A stretch of DNA of 64,000 nucleotides, taken from the NCBI RefSeq assembly GCF_005870035.1, contig NZ_SWJG01000009.1:144569-208568 (forward strand), written 5' to 3'. Shown here piece by piece: positions 26,333-33,697 of the stretch. The notes beneath the pieces were generated by a model. That model had not been told where the DNA came from and searched no databases. It worked only from the letters and a program-made list of their open reading frames with translations. The stretch is from Spirosoma lacussanchae (lineage in GTDB: Bacteria; Bacteroidota; Bacteroidia; Cytophagales; Spirosomataceae). Position 1 is the first letter of the stretch. Each line of letters opens with the position of its first letter. A program made the position numbers and the translations under genes.

Positions 26333-27343
26333 TTACTCTCTCGTGTTTAAGTAGTTCCGTTTGGTGTTGTAATGCAGCAGGTAAGCCCGCTTGCTGCTTT
26401 CGTTCAGAAACGATCGCTCAACCAGACTGCTTACGCTGGCCTGCCGCTCGCGAAACGGCGCCAATAGCGGTTCGATCCGCCTGTCGGCCACCCCGATCCG
26501 CCGGCCAAACTCGGTAAAGTCGCTCAGTCCCGGATGGTTCGTGCGGGTAAAGATTGCCGATCGGTACCCATCGGCAAACAGACCGTTGTCCAGGGCGAAG
26601 TCGGTATCGTTGACATGCAGGTGCGTGTTGAGTAGATCATAGGCCGGGCTGAGCAGGTAATCACCGTAGGCCGACTCCATCAGCGAAAAGTTTTTCAGGT
26701 GCGCGTCGCCATTTGAAAACAGGAAATTGAAGACGACCAGCCTGAAATACCGCTCGATCTCGACCCGCCAGGCGGCCACGTACTGCCGGATCAGTAGTCC
26801 CGCTTCTTCATAGCTGTAGGTGTACTTGAAATTAGGCCCGGCGTTCTGGTTTGTCTTACCCGCCAGCGACGCAAAATCCTCGATGCCCCATTTAGTCCCG
26901 TCGGGTTTTACGTCGAAGCGTTTGGTCAGGTAGGCGGGTGCGCCGTCCTGGAAGAATACCAGTGCGTTAGCAGCGGTATCGATTCCATACACCTGCCGGG
27001 CAATCTGCATGGTCAGGTGTTCGTTGGCCGGTACCTGATCTACCTTCAGGACGTCGCGCGGAATGGGCTTAAGAATATACGTTCCCTGCTCACCGGCCTG
27101 GGTAAGCCGGAGTTGGTTCCTGTCCAGCAGCAGGCTTTCTTTTTCCTGCACGCCCGATATGGAAATGCGTTTACGATTTTCCAGGAAAAGTCCGGCCACG
27201 GCCTCGTCGCGCTGCGGCTGTTCATAGGGCAACAGGTGGCTCACCCGCTTGCCGTTGAACAGCTGGCGCAGACAGGCGGGGCTATAGGTTGTAAAGCCCT
27301 CGGCGAGCGTGCCCGGACAACAGGAAACAGCAGGTATACTCAT
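26333..27343 (-). CDS. HipT-like kinase toxin (HipA C-terminal domain)
   Basis: This 336-residue protein contains the HipA kinase core without the HipA N-terminal subdomain, which is encoded by the preceding gene. A Ser-Ile-Ser motif (S61-S63) begins the glycine-rich loop in RISISGVQEKESLL, matching the autophosphorylated SIS loop of E. coli HipT. ILK (K92) fits the ATP lysine, FNFLFSNGDAHLKNFSL holds the catalytic Asp (D213) and Asn (N218), and SPAYDLLNT gives the magnesium-binding Asp (D236). HipA phosphorylates GltX and HipT phosphorylates TrpS; the target here is unknown. Its ATG overlaps the previous stop by 4 bases, so translation is coupled. Confidence 0.85.
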   Translation of the reverse strand: MSIPAVSCCPGTLAEGFTTYSPACLRQLFNGKRVSHLLPYEQPQRDEAVAGLFLENRKRISISGVQEKESLLLDRNQLRLTQAGEQGTYILKPIPRDVLKVDQVPANEHLTMQIARQVYGIDTAANALVFFQDGAPAYLTKRFDVKPDGTKWGIEDFASLAGKTNQNAGPNFKYTYSYEEAGLLIRQYVAAWRVEIERYFRLVVFNFLFSNGDAHLKNFSLMESAYGDYLLSPAYDLLNTHLHVNDTDFALDNGLFADGYRSAIFTRTNHPGLSDFTEFGRRIGVADRRIEPLLAPFRERQASVSSLVERSFLNESSKRAYLLHYNTKRNYLNTRE

Positions 27344-27669
27344 GGGGCAATCAGGGGCTGTACGGTGATGGGGCCGATGGTATCGTATCGGGCCGTAGCG
27401 AGCAGCAGACCGAAGCTGTCGTTCTCGTCGATGTGCAGCTGAGTACTCTGCAAACGCCGGTTCACGCCCTCGCTGAGCAGATTGGCAAAAAACGGGAAGA
27501 GCTGATTGCTTTCATAAGGCGCCTGGCGTTTAGGCAGGGTCAGACTGATCGCCGGTTTTTGCGCGTCGACCAGCCACCCTTCATCGTAGCGGAAGATGTA
27601 GTGTTGGGTAGTCTTTTCGGTGAGATAACCCGCCAGTTCCTGGTTTCGGTAAACGGCTGCCTGGCGCAT
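27340..27669 (-). CDS. HipS-like protein (HipA N-terminal subdomain)
   Basis: The product is 109 residues and is all one domain: the N-terminal 'couple_hipA' fold. It matches the pattern YRNQELAGYLTEKTTQHYIFRYDEGWL, SLTLPKRQAPYESNQLFPFFANLLSEGVNRRL, and DSFGLLLATARYDTIGPITV. In classical HipA this is the first ~110 residues of the kinase; here it is a separate gene. In the tripartite HipBST system the equivalent HipS is the antitoxin that blocks the HipT kinase, while HipB is only the DNA-binding partner. The 4-bp overlap with the kinase gene and 4-bp gap after the helix-turn-helix gene form a compact operon. Confidence 0.85.
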   Translation of the reverse strand: MRQAAVYRNQELAGYLTEKTTQHYIFRYDEGWLVDAQKPAISLTLPKRQAPYESNQLFPFFANLLSEGVNRRLQSTQLHIDENDSFGLLLATARYDTIGPITVQPLIAP

Positions 27670-27673
27670 GCGA

Positions 27674-27880
27674 TTACAGATTATGTGGTTTTACGATCCA
27701 TCTGAGTTCCATACCCAATACGTCGGCCAGTTTGATCAGGGTAGACACTCTGGGATTACCCGCTCCCGACTCGATGGCTTTTACCGTTCGCAGGCTGACC
27801 CCTGCCAGCTCGGCCAGGTACTCCTGCGTCAGGCGTAGCGTATTCCGACGCGCAATGAGTTCCGAGATTAGTTTATCCAT
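27674..27880 (-). CDS. HipB-like helix-turn-helix regulator
   Basis: This 68-residue protein is almost entirely an XRE/Cro-type helix-turn-helix: LISELIARRNTLRLTQEYLAELAGVSLRTVKAIESGAGNPRVSTLIKLADVLGMEL. That fits HipB, which binds operators as a dimer and represses its own operon. It heads the three-gene module hipB-hipS-hipT. Two 16-bp inverted operator-like sites lie directly upstream (27881-27958), one touching the start codon. Confidence 0.85.
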   Translation of the reverse strand: MDKLISELIARRNTLRLTQEYLAELAGVSLRTVKAIESGAGNPRVSTLIKLADVLGMELRWIVKPHNL

Positions 27881-27958
27881 AGTGCATTATGTTGCCCTTT
27901 TTGATCGTGAAATATGAACAGAACGTAAATATATGTGCAAAAGGGCAGTATAGTGCAC
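27881..27958. promoter_or_regulatory. Inverted operator pair upstream of hipB-like gene
   Basis: AGTGCATTATGTTGCCC (27881-27897) and GGGCAGTATAGTGCAC (27943-27958) are inverted copies agreeing in 13 of 16 positions: GGGCA-nn-ATA-n-TGCAC. They are separated by 45 bases and frame the region where the promoter should lie. One copy abuts the ATG of the helix-turn-helix gene. This is the layout expected for autoregulation by a HipB-type repressor. Confidence 0.6.
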
Positions 27959-28196
27959 GTGTTGCTAGTTGACTAATGTTAAAATGACCGCTTATTTGTT
28001 TGGAACACAGGGTCAGGGTCTACAAGCAATAGTCAGGACATAAGCTACGCGAGGCCCTGGTAAATTTTCTGAATCTGGTTCAGTTAGCCAGCGCCGATAA
28101 ACAGACGTATGTATTGAACATCATGTATACGTACATTCCATTAGTGTACGGAATATAGCTCAAAATGAAAATAAAGTATTAATCTACTGAGTGTGG
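27881..28196. other. 316-base gap: hipB operators and a possible coding remnant
   Basis: Apart from the operator pair, 28033-28158 on the plus strand reads as an open 42-codon stretch between stops (reads ...ALVNFLNLVQLASADKQTYVLNIMYTYI...). Its amphipathic helical character resembles the C-terminal tails of some XRE regulators, but there is no start and no motif. It may be a decayed gene or chance. The base composition is more AT-rich than the surroundings. Confidence 0.35.
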
Positions 28197-28215
28197 TTAC
28201 TTGCCGATGCAGAAT
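28197..28215 (-). repeat. Direct-repeat copy at the mnmE 3' end, putative att site (proximal)
   Basis: TTACTTGCCGATGCAGAAT forms the last codons of mnmE (FCIGK and stop) and is repeated exactly at 18502-18520. This copy keeps mnmE intact, as in islands that integrate at this site. Confidence 0.6.
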
Positions 28216-29588
28216 TTGCTGAAGATCGAATCCAGCAGGTCGTCGGTAGTGATCTCGCCGGTTAGCTCTCCCAGGTGTTGCAGGGCAACCCGTAAGTCCA
28301 TCGCCAGCCAGTCGGGGGTAACGCCGGTGTCGAGGCCGGCAATGGCGCGGGCCAGAGCGTTGTCCGTGCCGGTGAGGTGCTCGTAATGACGGGCGTTGGT
28401 CACTACGGCGCTACCCGTCTGTACGGCGGCATCGGTGCGGACATGGGCCGATAGGGCCGCCTTGAGCTCGTCCAGATGCGTATGCCTGGCGGCCGAAATC
28501 CAGACAATGGGTTCGCTGGCGATACCCTCCAATTCTTCTTTACGCCCGGCGTCAATGGCGTCCAGCTTGTTGCCGATCAGCAGATACGGTTTTCCCGAAG
28601 CCTGCACCTCGGCTACGGCGTCGCGCAGGTCGGTGGGAGCGATGTTAAGACCGTCGAATAGGTAGATCACCAGCGACGCATCCCGCATTTTCTGCTGCGT
28701 CCGTTCGATACCAATGGCTTCGATGGTGTCGGTAGCCTGCCGTAGCCCGGCCGTATCGATGAGCCGGAAGCGGATGCCGTCAATGAATAGTTCATCTTCG
28801 ATCACGTCGCGGGTGGTGCCGGGAATGTCGGAGACAATGGCTTTTTCTTCGTTCAGCAGCGCATTCAGCAGGGTTGATTTGCCAGCGTTGGGTTTGCCGA
28901 TAATTACAGTAGGAACGCCGTTTTTGATGGCGTTGCCAGTTGAGAACGACTCGATCAGGGGATGCAGCACCCGCCGGATGTCGTGCATCAACTGCCGGAG
29001 CTGATCGCGGTGGGCAAACTCGACGTCTTCTTCTCCAAAATCCAGCTCGAGTTCGACCAGCGCCACGAAGTCAATCAGCTGTTGGCGCAGGGTTTTGAGC
29101 TGCCGGGAGAAGCCGCCCCGCAGTTGGGTGAGGGCGGCCCTATGGCTCGCGTCAGAGTCGGACGCGATCAGATCGGCTACGGCTTCGGCCTGGACCAGGT
29201 CGAACTGCCCGTTCAGAAACGCGCGCTGGGTAAACTCGCCCGGCCGGGCTAGGCGGACGCCTTCTTCGGTCAGGCGTCGCAGGATCTGCTGGATGATGAA
29301 CTCCGAGCCGTGGCACGAAATCTCGACAACATCTTCTTTGGTAAAGGAACGGGGTGCCCGGAAAATGGTTACCAGCACCTCGTCAATGATGGTTTCTTCG
29401 CCCGATGCGTCGGGGCGGTTGCGGAGGGTACCGAAATGCGCCGTGTGGCTGGCCTGCTTGGTGAGGTCCTTGCCGCGGAAAAGTCGGTTCGTTATGGAAA
29501 TGGCGTCCTGGCCCGATACGCGGATAACGGCAATGGCGCCAATTCCGGGGGCCGTAGCCAGGGCAGCAATGGGGTCTAATTGAATCAA
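28197..29588 (-). CDS. mnmE: tRNA uridine-5-carboxymethylaminomethyl(34) synthesis GTPase MnmE
   Basis: The product is 463 residues. The N-terminal tetrahydrofolate-binding domain opens DPIAALATAPGIGAIAVIRVSG. The GTPase is inserted in the helical domain: G1 GKPNAGKSTLLNALL, G2 VSDIPGTTRD, G3 DTAG, and G4 NKLD. The C-terminal FSKFCIGK carries the conserved Cys-Ile-Gly-Lys motif. With MnmG it adds the carboxymethylaminomethyl group to the wobble uridine of certain tRNAs in the cytoplasm. No in-frame ATG or GTG exists before the family start, so a TTG at 29588 (TTG-ATT-CAA) is the likely start codon. The intact 3' end is duplicated 9.7 kb away. Confidence 0.96.
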   Translation of the reverse strand: MIQLDPIAALATAPGIGAIAVIRVSGQDAISITNRLFRGKDLTKQASHTAHFGTLRNRPDASGEETIIDEVLVTIFRAPRSFTKEDVVEISCHGSEFIIQQILRRLTEEGVRLARPGEFTQRAFLNGQFDLVQAEAVADLIASDSDASHRAALTQLRGGFSRQLKTLRQQLIDFVALVELELDFGEEDVEFAHRDQLRQLMHDIRRVLHPLIESFSTGNAIKNGVPTVIIGKPNAGKSTLLNALLNEEKAIVSDIPGTTRDVIEDELFIDGIRFRLIDTAGLRQATDTIEAIGIERTQQKMRDASLVIYLFDGLNIAPTDLRDAVAEVQASGKPYLLIGNKLDAIDAGRKEELEGIASEPIVWISAARHTHLDELKAALSAHVRTDAAVQTGSAVVTNARHYEHLTGTDNALARAIAGLDTGVTPDWLAMDLRVALQHLGELTGEITTDDLLDSIFSKFCIGK

Positions 29589-29639
29589 GGTTACGTTTAT
29601 GTTTCGGTTCAGCGCGGTTGATCTGCATACCCAGCATAC

Positions 29640-30659
29640 TCACAGGCTGAAAACGGTATTGGGAAATATGGGGAGCCGCCTGACGACGTTGACGATGCGT
29701 TTTTCCAACGGAACGGCTGGCAGCCCCAGGGCGTCGGCGTGGCTGTCGCCCAGAAAGAAACGCATCTGAGCGGCTGCGAGGTTCCTGACGTTATCGGGCT
29801 GGCTCGACGCTTTTCCGGCAACCTCGGCAATGGCGTTGAGAAGCGCGCTGGTCAGGCCTTTGCCGGCTTCAGACGCGCGAAATTGACGACGGGCAATGGC
29901 GCGGTCGAGGTGGTAGGCCTCGCGCAGGTTCTGGGGAAGCAGTTCATGGGCAACACCATTCAGCGAGGCAATGACATTGATGTGGTGCAGGTAATCTTCT
30001 TCCTCCTGTTCGGTGGCCGCAACGCCCGATTGCCGCAGGCCCCGCAGCACAATGTACGAGAACGACAGGTTGGTGCCGGCCATATCTTCCTGGTTGACGG
30101 GCATACCCCAGTCCATGTTCCAGCGCCCCGACTGTAACCCGAACCAGCGGGCACCGGCATGGATCAGCCGAACTTTCAGCGTGCGCAGAACGGCTTTGAC
30201 GGGCCCGCTCCATTCGTTGGGCGTATTGACTCCAAAGACCCATTCGCCGGTTTCCTGCAGGCGTCGGGCCGTATCGTTTTTGATCCGTTCGGTAAGCCAG
30301 AGCAACTGCACCCCATCGGCACCCATGTAGGTGTAGGGGAGTGAGTAGGTGCCCAGCACGAGCCCGATCAGACCAGCATGTTGCTGAAAAAAGGCCATTC
30401 CGCGCTTCATCCGGGCCGGGTCGGCCCAGTCGGGCAGTCGGCCCTGTTCGGTAAAAAACGCCTGAACGGCTGCCGGCTGCTGAGCCAGGTCGACATCATG
30501 GGTGTCGGCTAGCCACTGCATCAGCGTACTGATGCCCCCGCGTCCGCTGGCATCGGCAACGGCAGCCAGAACGGCATCGGCAGGCGGGTCACCCTGCTGG
30601 CGATAATGGCTCAGAAGCGTATCGGAGAACGAACGGGTTGGCTTGACAAGTGTCGGCAT
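29640..30659 (-). CDS. Oxygenase MpaB family protein (DUF2236)
   Basis: The product is 339 residues without a signal peptide. It matches the MpaB/latex-clearing-protein-like DUF2236 family: WADPARMKRGMAFFQQHAGLIGLVLGTYSLPYTYMGADGVQLLWLTERIKNDTARRLQETGEWVFGVN, GPVKAVLRTLKVRLIHAGARWFGLQ and the WGMPVNQEDMAGTNLSFSYIVLRGL block, where the conserved His and Asp (RLIHA, NQED) lie near the heme in characterised members. Family members are heme oxygenases that cleave polyprenyl or phenolic compounds; no substrate is implied here. It lies 52 bases upstream of mnmE on the same strand. Confidence 0.8.
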   Translation of the reverse strand: MPTLVKPTRSFSDTLLSHYRQQGDPPADAVLAAVADASGRGGISTLMQWLADTHDVDLAQQPAAVQAFFTEQGRLPDWADPARMKRGMAFFQQHAGLIGLVLGTYSLPYTYMGADGVQLLWLTERIKNDTARRLQETGEWVFGVNTPNEWSGPVKAVLRTLKVRLIHAGARWFGLQSGRWNMDWGMPVNQEDMAGTNLSFSYIVLRGLRQSGVAATEQEEEDYLHHINVIASLNGVAHELLPQNLREAYHLDRAIARRQFRASEAGKGLTSALLNAIAEVAGKASSQPDNVRNLAAAQMRFFLGDSHADALGLPAVPLEKRIVNVVRRLPIFPNTVFSL

Positions 30660-30704
30660 GGGAGCGAGTCTGTATGCCGGTAACGCTGGGGGCGGGGGAT
30701 TGGT

Positions 30705-31466
30705 TTACAGATGAATCTGCATCCCGTCGTAGCCGAGTCGAATAGAAGGAGGCAGCTCTTTCTCGACGTCCTGATGCATACCGAGCTTGTGGCTGATGTG
30801 GGTGAAGTAGGTACGCTCGGCGCCGATCCGTTCGGCCAGCGCCACTGCCTGATCGAGGTTGAAGTGCGAAATATGCGGCTGGCGCTGCAGGGCGTCGAGG
30901 ATCAGGATTCGGGTGCCGTAGACTTTGTCCAGTTCCGGTTCGGCAATGGCGTTGAGGTCGGTCAGGTACGTAAAATCGCCGATTCGGTAGCCGTATACGG
31001 GCAACCGGTGGTGCATGACCTCGATCGGTATTATCGGAATCCCCAGCACCTCGAAGGGCTGGTTCTGAATTTCGTGGAGCTGGATGCGCGGAATACCGGG
31101 GTACCTGTGTTCGGCGAAGATGTAGGCAAACTCGCGCTGGAGCTGCGCCAGTACCGTAGGGCGGCCGTAGACGGGCATATCCCGGCCGGAGCGGAAATTA
31201 TAGGCCCTGATTTCGTCGAGCCCCGCCGTATGGTCTTTGTGCTCGTGGGTAAACAGGACGGCATCGAGCTGGTGCAGATTGAGCCGGAGTACCTGCTGCC
31301 GGAAGTCGGGCCCGGTATCGATGACGAAACTACGCCCGTCGATGGCAATATGGGCCGAGGTGCGCAGTCGTTTATCCCGAAAGTCGGCCGAGCGGCATAC
31401 GGCACAGTCACAGCCAATCAGCGGCACCCCCGACGACGTTCCGGTTCCAAGCAGCGTAACAACCAT
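30705..31466 (-). CDS. Metallo-beta-lactamase-fold hydrolase, PhnP-like
   Basis: From ATG 31466 the product is 253 residues. The start MVVTLLGTGTSSGVPLIGCDCAVC is the family's classic opening (GTGTSxGxPxxGCxCxVC). The metal motif is LFTHEHKDHTAGLDEIR, and later histidines appear at VMHHRLPVYGYRIG and FTHISHKLG. These enzymes bind two Zn or Mn ions and hydrolyse phosphodiesters such as cyclic phosphates; PhnP is the characterised example, but no phosphonate genes are nearby. An in-frame GTG/TTG upstream would include the hairpin repeat at 31473-31545 and is rejected. Downstream (30659) is the MpaB-like gene. Confidence 0.85.
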   Translation of the reverse strand: MVVTLLGTGTSSGVPLIGCDCAVCRSADFRDKRLRTSAHIAIDGRSFVIDTGPDFRQQVLRLNLHQLDAVLFTHEHKDHTAGLDEIRAYNFRSGRDMPVYGRPTVLAQLQREFAYIFAEHRYPGIPRIQLHEIQNQPFEVLGIPIIPIEVMHHRLPVYGYRIGDFTYLTDLNAIAEPELDKVYGTRILILDALQRQPHISHFNLDQAVALAERIGAERTYFTHISHKLGMHQDVEKELPPSIRLGYDGMQIHL

Positions 31467-31472
31467 GGTGCG

Positions 31473-31545
31473 TGATTGAGTAATTGAGTGACTGAGTGAA
31501 TTTGGGTAGCGTACAGCTGATTCGCTCAATCACTCAATCACTCAA
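31473..31545. repeat. TGAGTGA-type hairpin repeat, copy 1
   Basis: GATTGAGTAATTGAGTGA...GAGTGAA (31473-31500) and TTCGCTCAATCACTCAATCACTCAAC (31521-31545) are imperfect inverted repeats built of the word ATTGAGTGA, around a 20-base loop. It fills the gap between the receiver gene stop and the hydrolase start. Comparable elements lie at 48980-49056 and 53638-53700. Confidence 0.65.
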
Positions 31546-31552
31546 CCGCTCT

Positions 31553-31933
31553 TTATTTATCGGTAAGTTGATTGACGACTTCTACCAGACGGTCGAAGTT
31601 GAGGGGTTTAACCAGGACGTCGTTGAAGCCGGCCGTCTTGAATTCTTCTTCCGTATAGTTCTTGGCGTTACCGGTAATGGCCACGATGGGTACTTCGGCT
31701 TTGGTCGTGTCAGACAGGGCCCGCACGCGACGTACGCATTCCATGCCATCCATGACGGGCATGTTGATATCGAGCAGCAGGATGCTGAAGTCTTCTTTCT
31801 CGAGAATCTGTAAAACCTGGTCGCCGTTCTTTACGGCAGTAATATCATAGTTCTGAAACTCAAGGATTTTGCGGGCCAGATTCTGAATAACGGAGCTATC
31901 TTCGGCAATCAGGACGCGTTTGGAAGCTGACAT
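31553..31933 (-). CDS. Stand-alone response-regulator receiver protein
   Basis: The product is 126 residues and is only a receiver domain. The acidic pair is E11-D12 (LIAEDSS), the phosphoacceptor D55 in ILLLDINMPVMDGMECVRRV, then the Thr in AITGN and the Lys in LVKPLNF. With no output domain it probably works by protein contact, for example as a phosphate shuttle. A hybrid kinase with a phosphotransfer domain is encoded 1.8 kb away but separated by two unrelated genes. The gene is followed closely by a hairpin repeat and the hydrolase. Confidence 0.92.
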   Translation of the reverse strand: MSASKRVLIAEDSSVIQNLARKILEFQNYDITAVKNGDQVLQILEKEDFSILLLDINMPVMDGMECVRRVRALSDTTKAEVPIVAITGNAKNYTEEEFKTAGFNDVLVKPLNFDRLVEVVNQLTDK

Positions 31934-32303
31934 AGGGCTGGGGAATCGTGTTACGTTTGTGTGGTGAAATTATAGAGTTAATTCGGCAAACACAAAAAGA
32001 CTATTTGCCGGTCTGGTTCGGTCAAGTACCCCAACCGCGTTCTGGAGAGGCATATGTTGGCAAAGTCGATAAAATCTTTCGAAAAAATAGCCTTTTTCCT
32101 ATGGCGCGTATCATTATTTTAGTTAAGTTTACCATTCATATCCTATAAAGTAAATTGAGTAACAGCGCTACGGTGTTTTACCTGCCCGTCCCAGCCGTTT
32201 GTCGACTTGCAACCGAGAGGCATTTGACTGACGACCAGTGGCTTGGTCAGGTACTATGTGTTTATAAGCTATCCTTCCTCTATACTCTCTCACTCTACTA
32301 CTT
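31934..32303. other. 370-base gap without a supported gene
   Basis: The stretch is AT-richer than average. A 66-codon frame with a GTG start (31948-32148) has no recognisable motif or family features, and I do not support it. No terminator or clear promoter is visible, although the region must hold the divergent promoters of the receiver gene and the WapI-like gene. Confidence 0.4.
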
Positions 32304-32741
32304 ATGAAACTCACCGGACCCGAAGGGGCCTTCGAGTTGAACATTCTGGATTATGAATGCAGCGACTCGCCCTATTTCATGGATCGAAACTGGCTTATTG
32401 TCAGTGTAAAGACCCGCTATCAGAACCGCGAATGTGTTCGTACGGCCCCCGTCCTGTCAACCTGGGAGCTGGAACTTCTGCTTAAATGGATGCGGTCGGT
32501 AGCCGACGAGCGTGAGCTGTCGCCCCGACTGACGTTTGTTGAACCGGCCCTTGGCTTCAGCACGCTGTCGGGCGGGCGGGGCGATTACCGGCTCCGGATC
32601 AAGCTCGGCTCAGAAGCCCGGCCTTCCTGGCAAACCGGCGCCACTCCCTTCTACCTGCCTGTTTCGCCCGACAAACGAGAACTGCAGGGCGCTATTCAGG
32701 ATCTGGAACGCCAGCTCCGGCGCTTCCCGGTGCGGGATTAA
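32304..32741 (+). CDS. WapI-like immunity protein, orphan
   Basis: The product is 145 residues. It follows the pattern of the WapI (Bacillus contact-dependent inhibition) immunity family: MKLTGPEGAFELNILDYECSDSPYFMDRNWLIVSVKTRYQNRECVRTAPVLSTWELELLLKWMRSVADE, LTFVEPALGFS and a C-terminal helix. In Bacillus the protein neutralises the WapA tRNase toxin. No toxin, rhs/polymorphic toxin or secretion gene lies nearby, so this would be an orphan immunity gene or a domain reused for another role. No signal peptide. The assignment is by overall pattern, not a catalytic motif. Confidence 0.55.
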   Translation: MKLTGPEGAFELNILDYECSDSPYFMDRNWLIVSVKTRYQNRECVRTAPVLSTWELELLLKWMRSVADERELSPRLTFVEPALGFSTLSGGRGDYRLRIKLGSEARPSWQTGATPFYLPVSPDKRELQGAIQDLERQLRRFPVRD

Positions 32742-32747
32742 GTCAAA

Positions 32748-33557
32748 TCAGTCGCCACCACCACAGCCGCTGCAACCGCTGGCCGAACAGCCACTGTCGG
32801 CTCCGGCGTCAGCGCCGTCATGACCATCAGTTGCGTCGTGGCTGTGGTGGTCGGCATCGCCCGAAAACAGAATTATACCGCTCCCAGCATCGGTCTGCTG
32901 TCGTCGTTGGTCGGGGTTTGTGTTCGAGTTGGCGAGGCTGCCGAGCAGCCAGATCAGCCCGCCAAACGCGACTATGACCAGCAGCGCCACCACCAGCATC
33001 CGTGAGCTGGCCTGCACGAAGAGGAGTGCCGTCAGCAATAGGCCAACCAGCGTCAGGCCCCGGCTGAACTGGATCGATGGTTTGGGTAGCACCCAGTATC
33101 GGCCCCGGTTTACGCGCTGAAACCGGGTATTGGTAAAACGGATGCGGGCATCGGGCCAGATGTCGGCGGGCGTTTCGGTGCCGAAGGTGTCGCGATATAG
33201 CCGGTGCGTATCCGAGTAGAACCCGTTAAACTTATCGGCTTCCTGCCTGCCGCCCTGGGTGGGCGTATGGTGAATATCGCGCCCGAGGGTGGTGCGGCAC
33301 AGGTCGATCCAGTAGGAGCGGGTGTAGGTCAGGTGCAGATGCCAGGCCTGATCGACGGCATCGGAGGGCGTAACGCCGGTTTCGGTCAGGCAGCACAACA
33401 GCAGAAACTTCCGGTATTCGGTAACGACGCGCCGGGCGTAGGCGTCCGACCAGCCGTTTTCGCGGGCCAGCCGGGCGGTGAAGGGAAGCGCCACGCCGGG
33501 TTCGTCGAACCGGAAGGCCACCAGTTTCTGCCAAAGTAACTGGTTGGAGGGGTTCAT
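32748..33557 (-). CDS. GRDP-like membrane protein with Cys/Gly-rich tail
   Basis: The product is 269 residues. The N-terminal ~170 residues resemble the glycine-rich domain-containing-protein-like (GRDP) family, with VTPSDAVDQAWHLHLTYTRSYWIDLCRTTLGRDIHH, including conserved His and Trp. Two membrane spans follow (GLTLVGLLLTALLFVQAS, MLVVALLVIVAFGGLIWLLG), then an Asp/His-rich stretch (SGDADHHSHDATDGHDGADAGADSG) and a Cys-rich end CSASGCSGCGGGD. The tail could bind metal. It overlaps none of its neighbours; its stop is 6 bases from the convergent immunity gene stop. Function unknown. Confidence 0.65.
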   Translation of the reverse strand: MNPSNQLLWQKLVAFRFDEPGVALPFTARLARENGWSDAYARRVVTEYRKFLLLCCLTETGVTPSDAVDQAWHLHLTYTRSYWIDLCRTTLGRDIHHTPTQGGRQEADKFNGFYSDTHRLYRDTFGTETPADIWPDARIRFTNTRFQRVNRGRYWVLPKPSIQFSRGLTLVGLLLTALLFVQASSRMLVVALLVIVAFGGLIWLLGSLANSNTNPDQRRQQTDAGSGIILFSGDADHHSHDATDGHDGADAGADSGCSASGCSGCGGGD

Positions 33558-33697
33558 CAGTAGTTACGTTTGTTTGGTTACGCCACATCCAATTTTATGC
33601 CTTTGTCATCAATAGCAGAAACGGTCTTTTCGGAAATCCCGGGCTCGTCTCAAATGAAGATATTGGGTAACTCACAATGAGCCTCACTCTTACGGCA

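Larger units (their letters stand above)
18502..28215. mobile_element. Putative genomic island at the 3' end of mnmE
   Basis: The segment is bounded by two 19-bp direct repeats of the mnmE 3' end in the same orientation. It holds an AI-2E-type permease, a four-gene RND efflux unit and a three-gene HipA-type toxin-antitoxin module, cargo typical of islands. Base composition of the efflux genes does not obviously differ from the flanks, and no integrase, relaxase or transposase is present. If it is an island, it has lost its recombinase or depends on one elsewhere. A chance 19-bp match cannot be ruled out by eye, but a match exactly at the known integration hotspot is suggestive. Confidence 0.45.

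Noticed and set aside
31948..32148. 66-codon frame with GTG start
   Set aside because: No motif, no signal peptide or coherent composition; it ends in a hydrophobic run created by AT-rich sequence.
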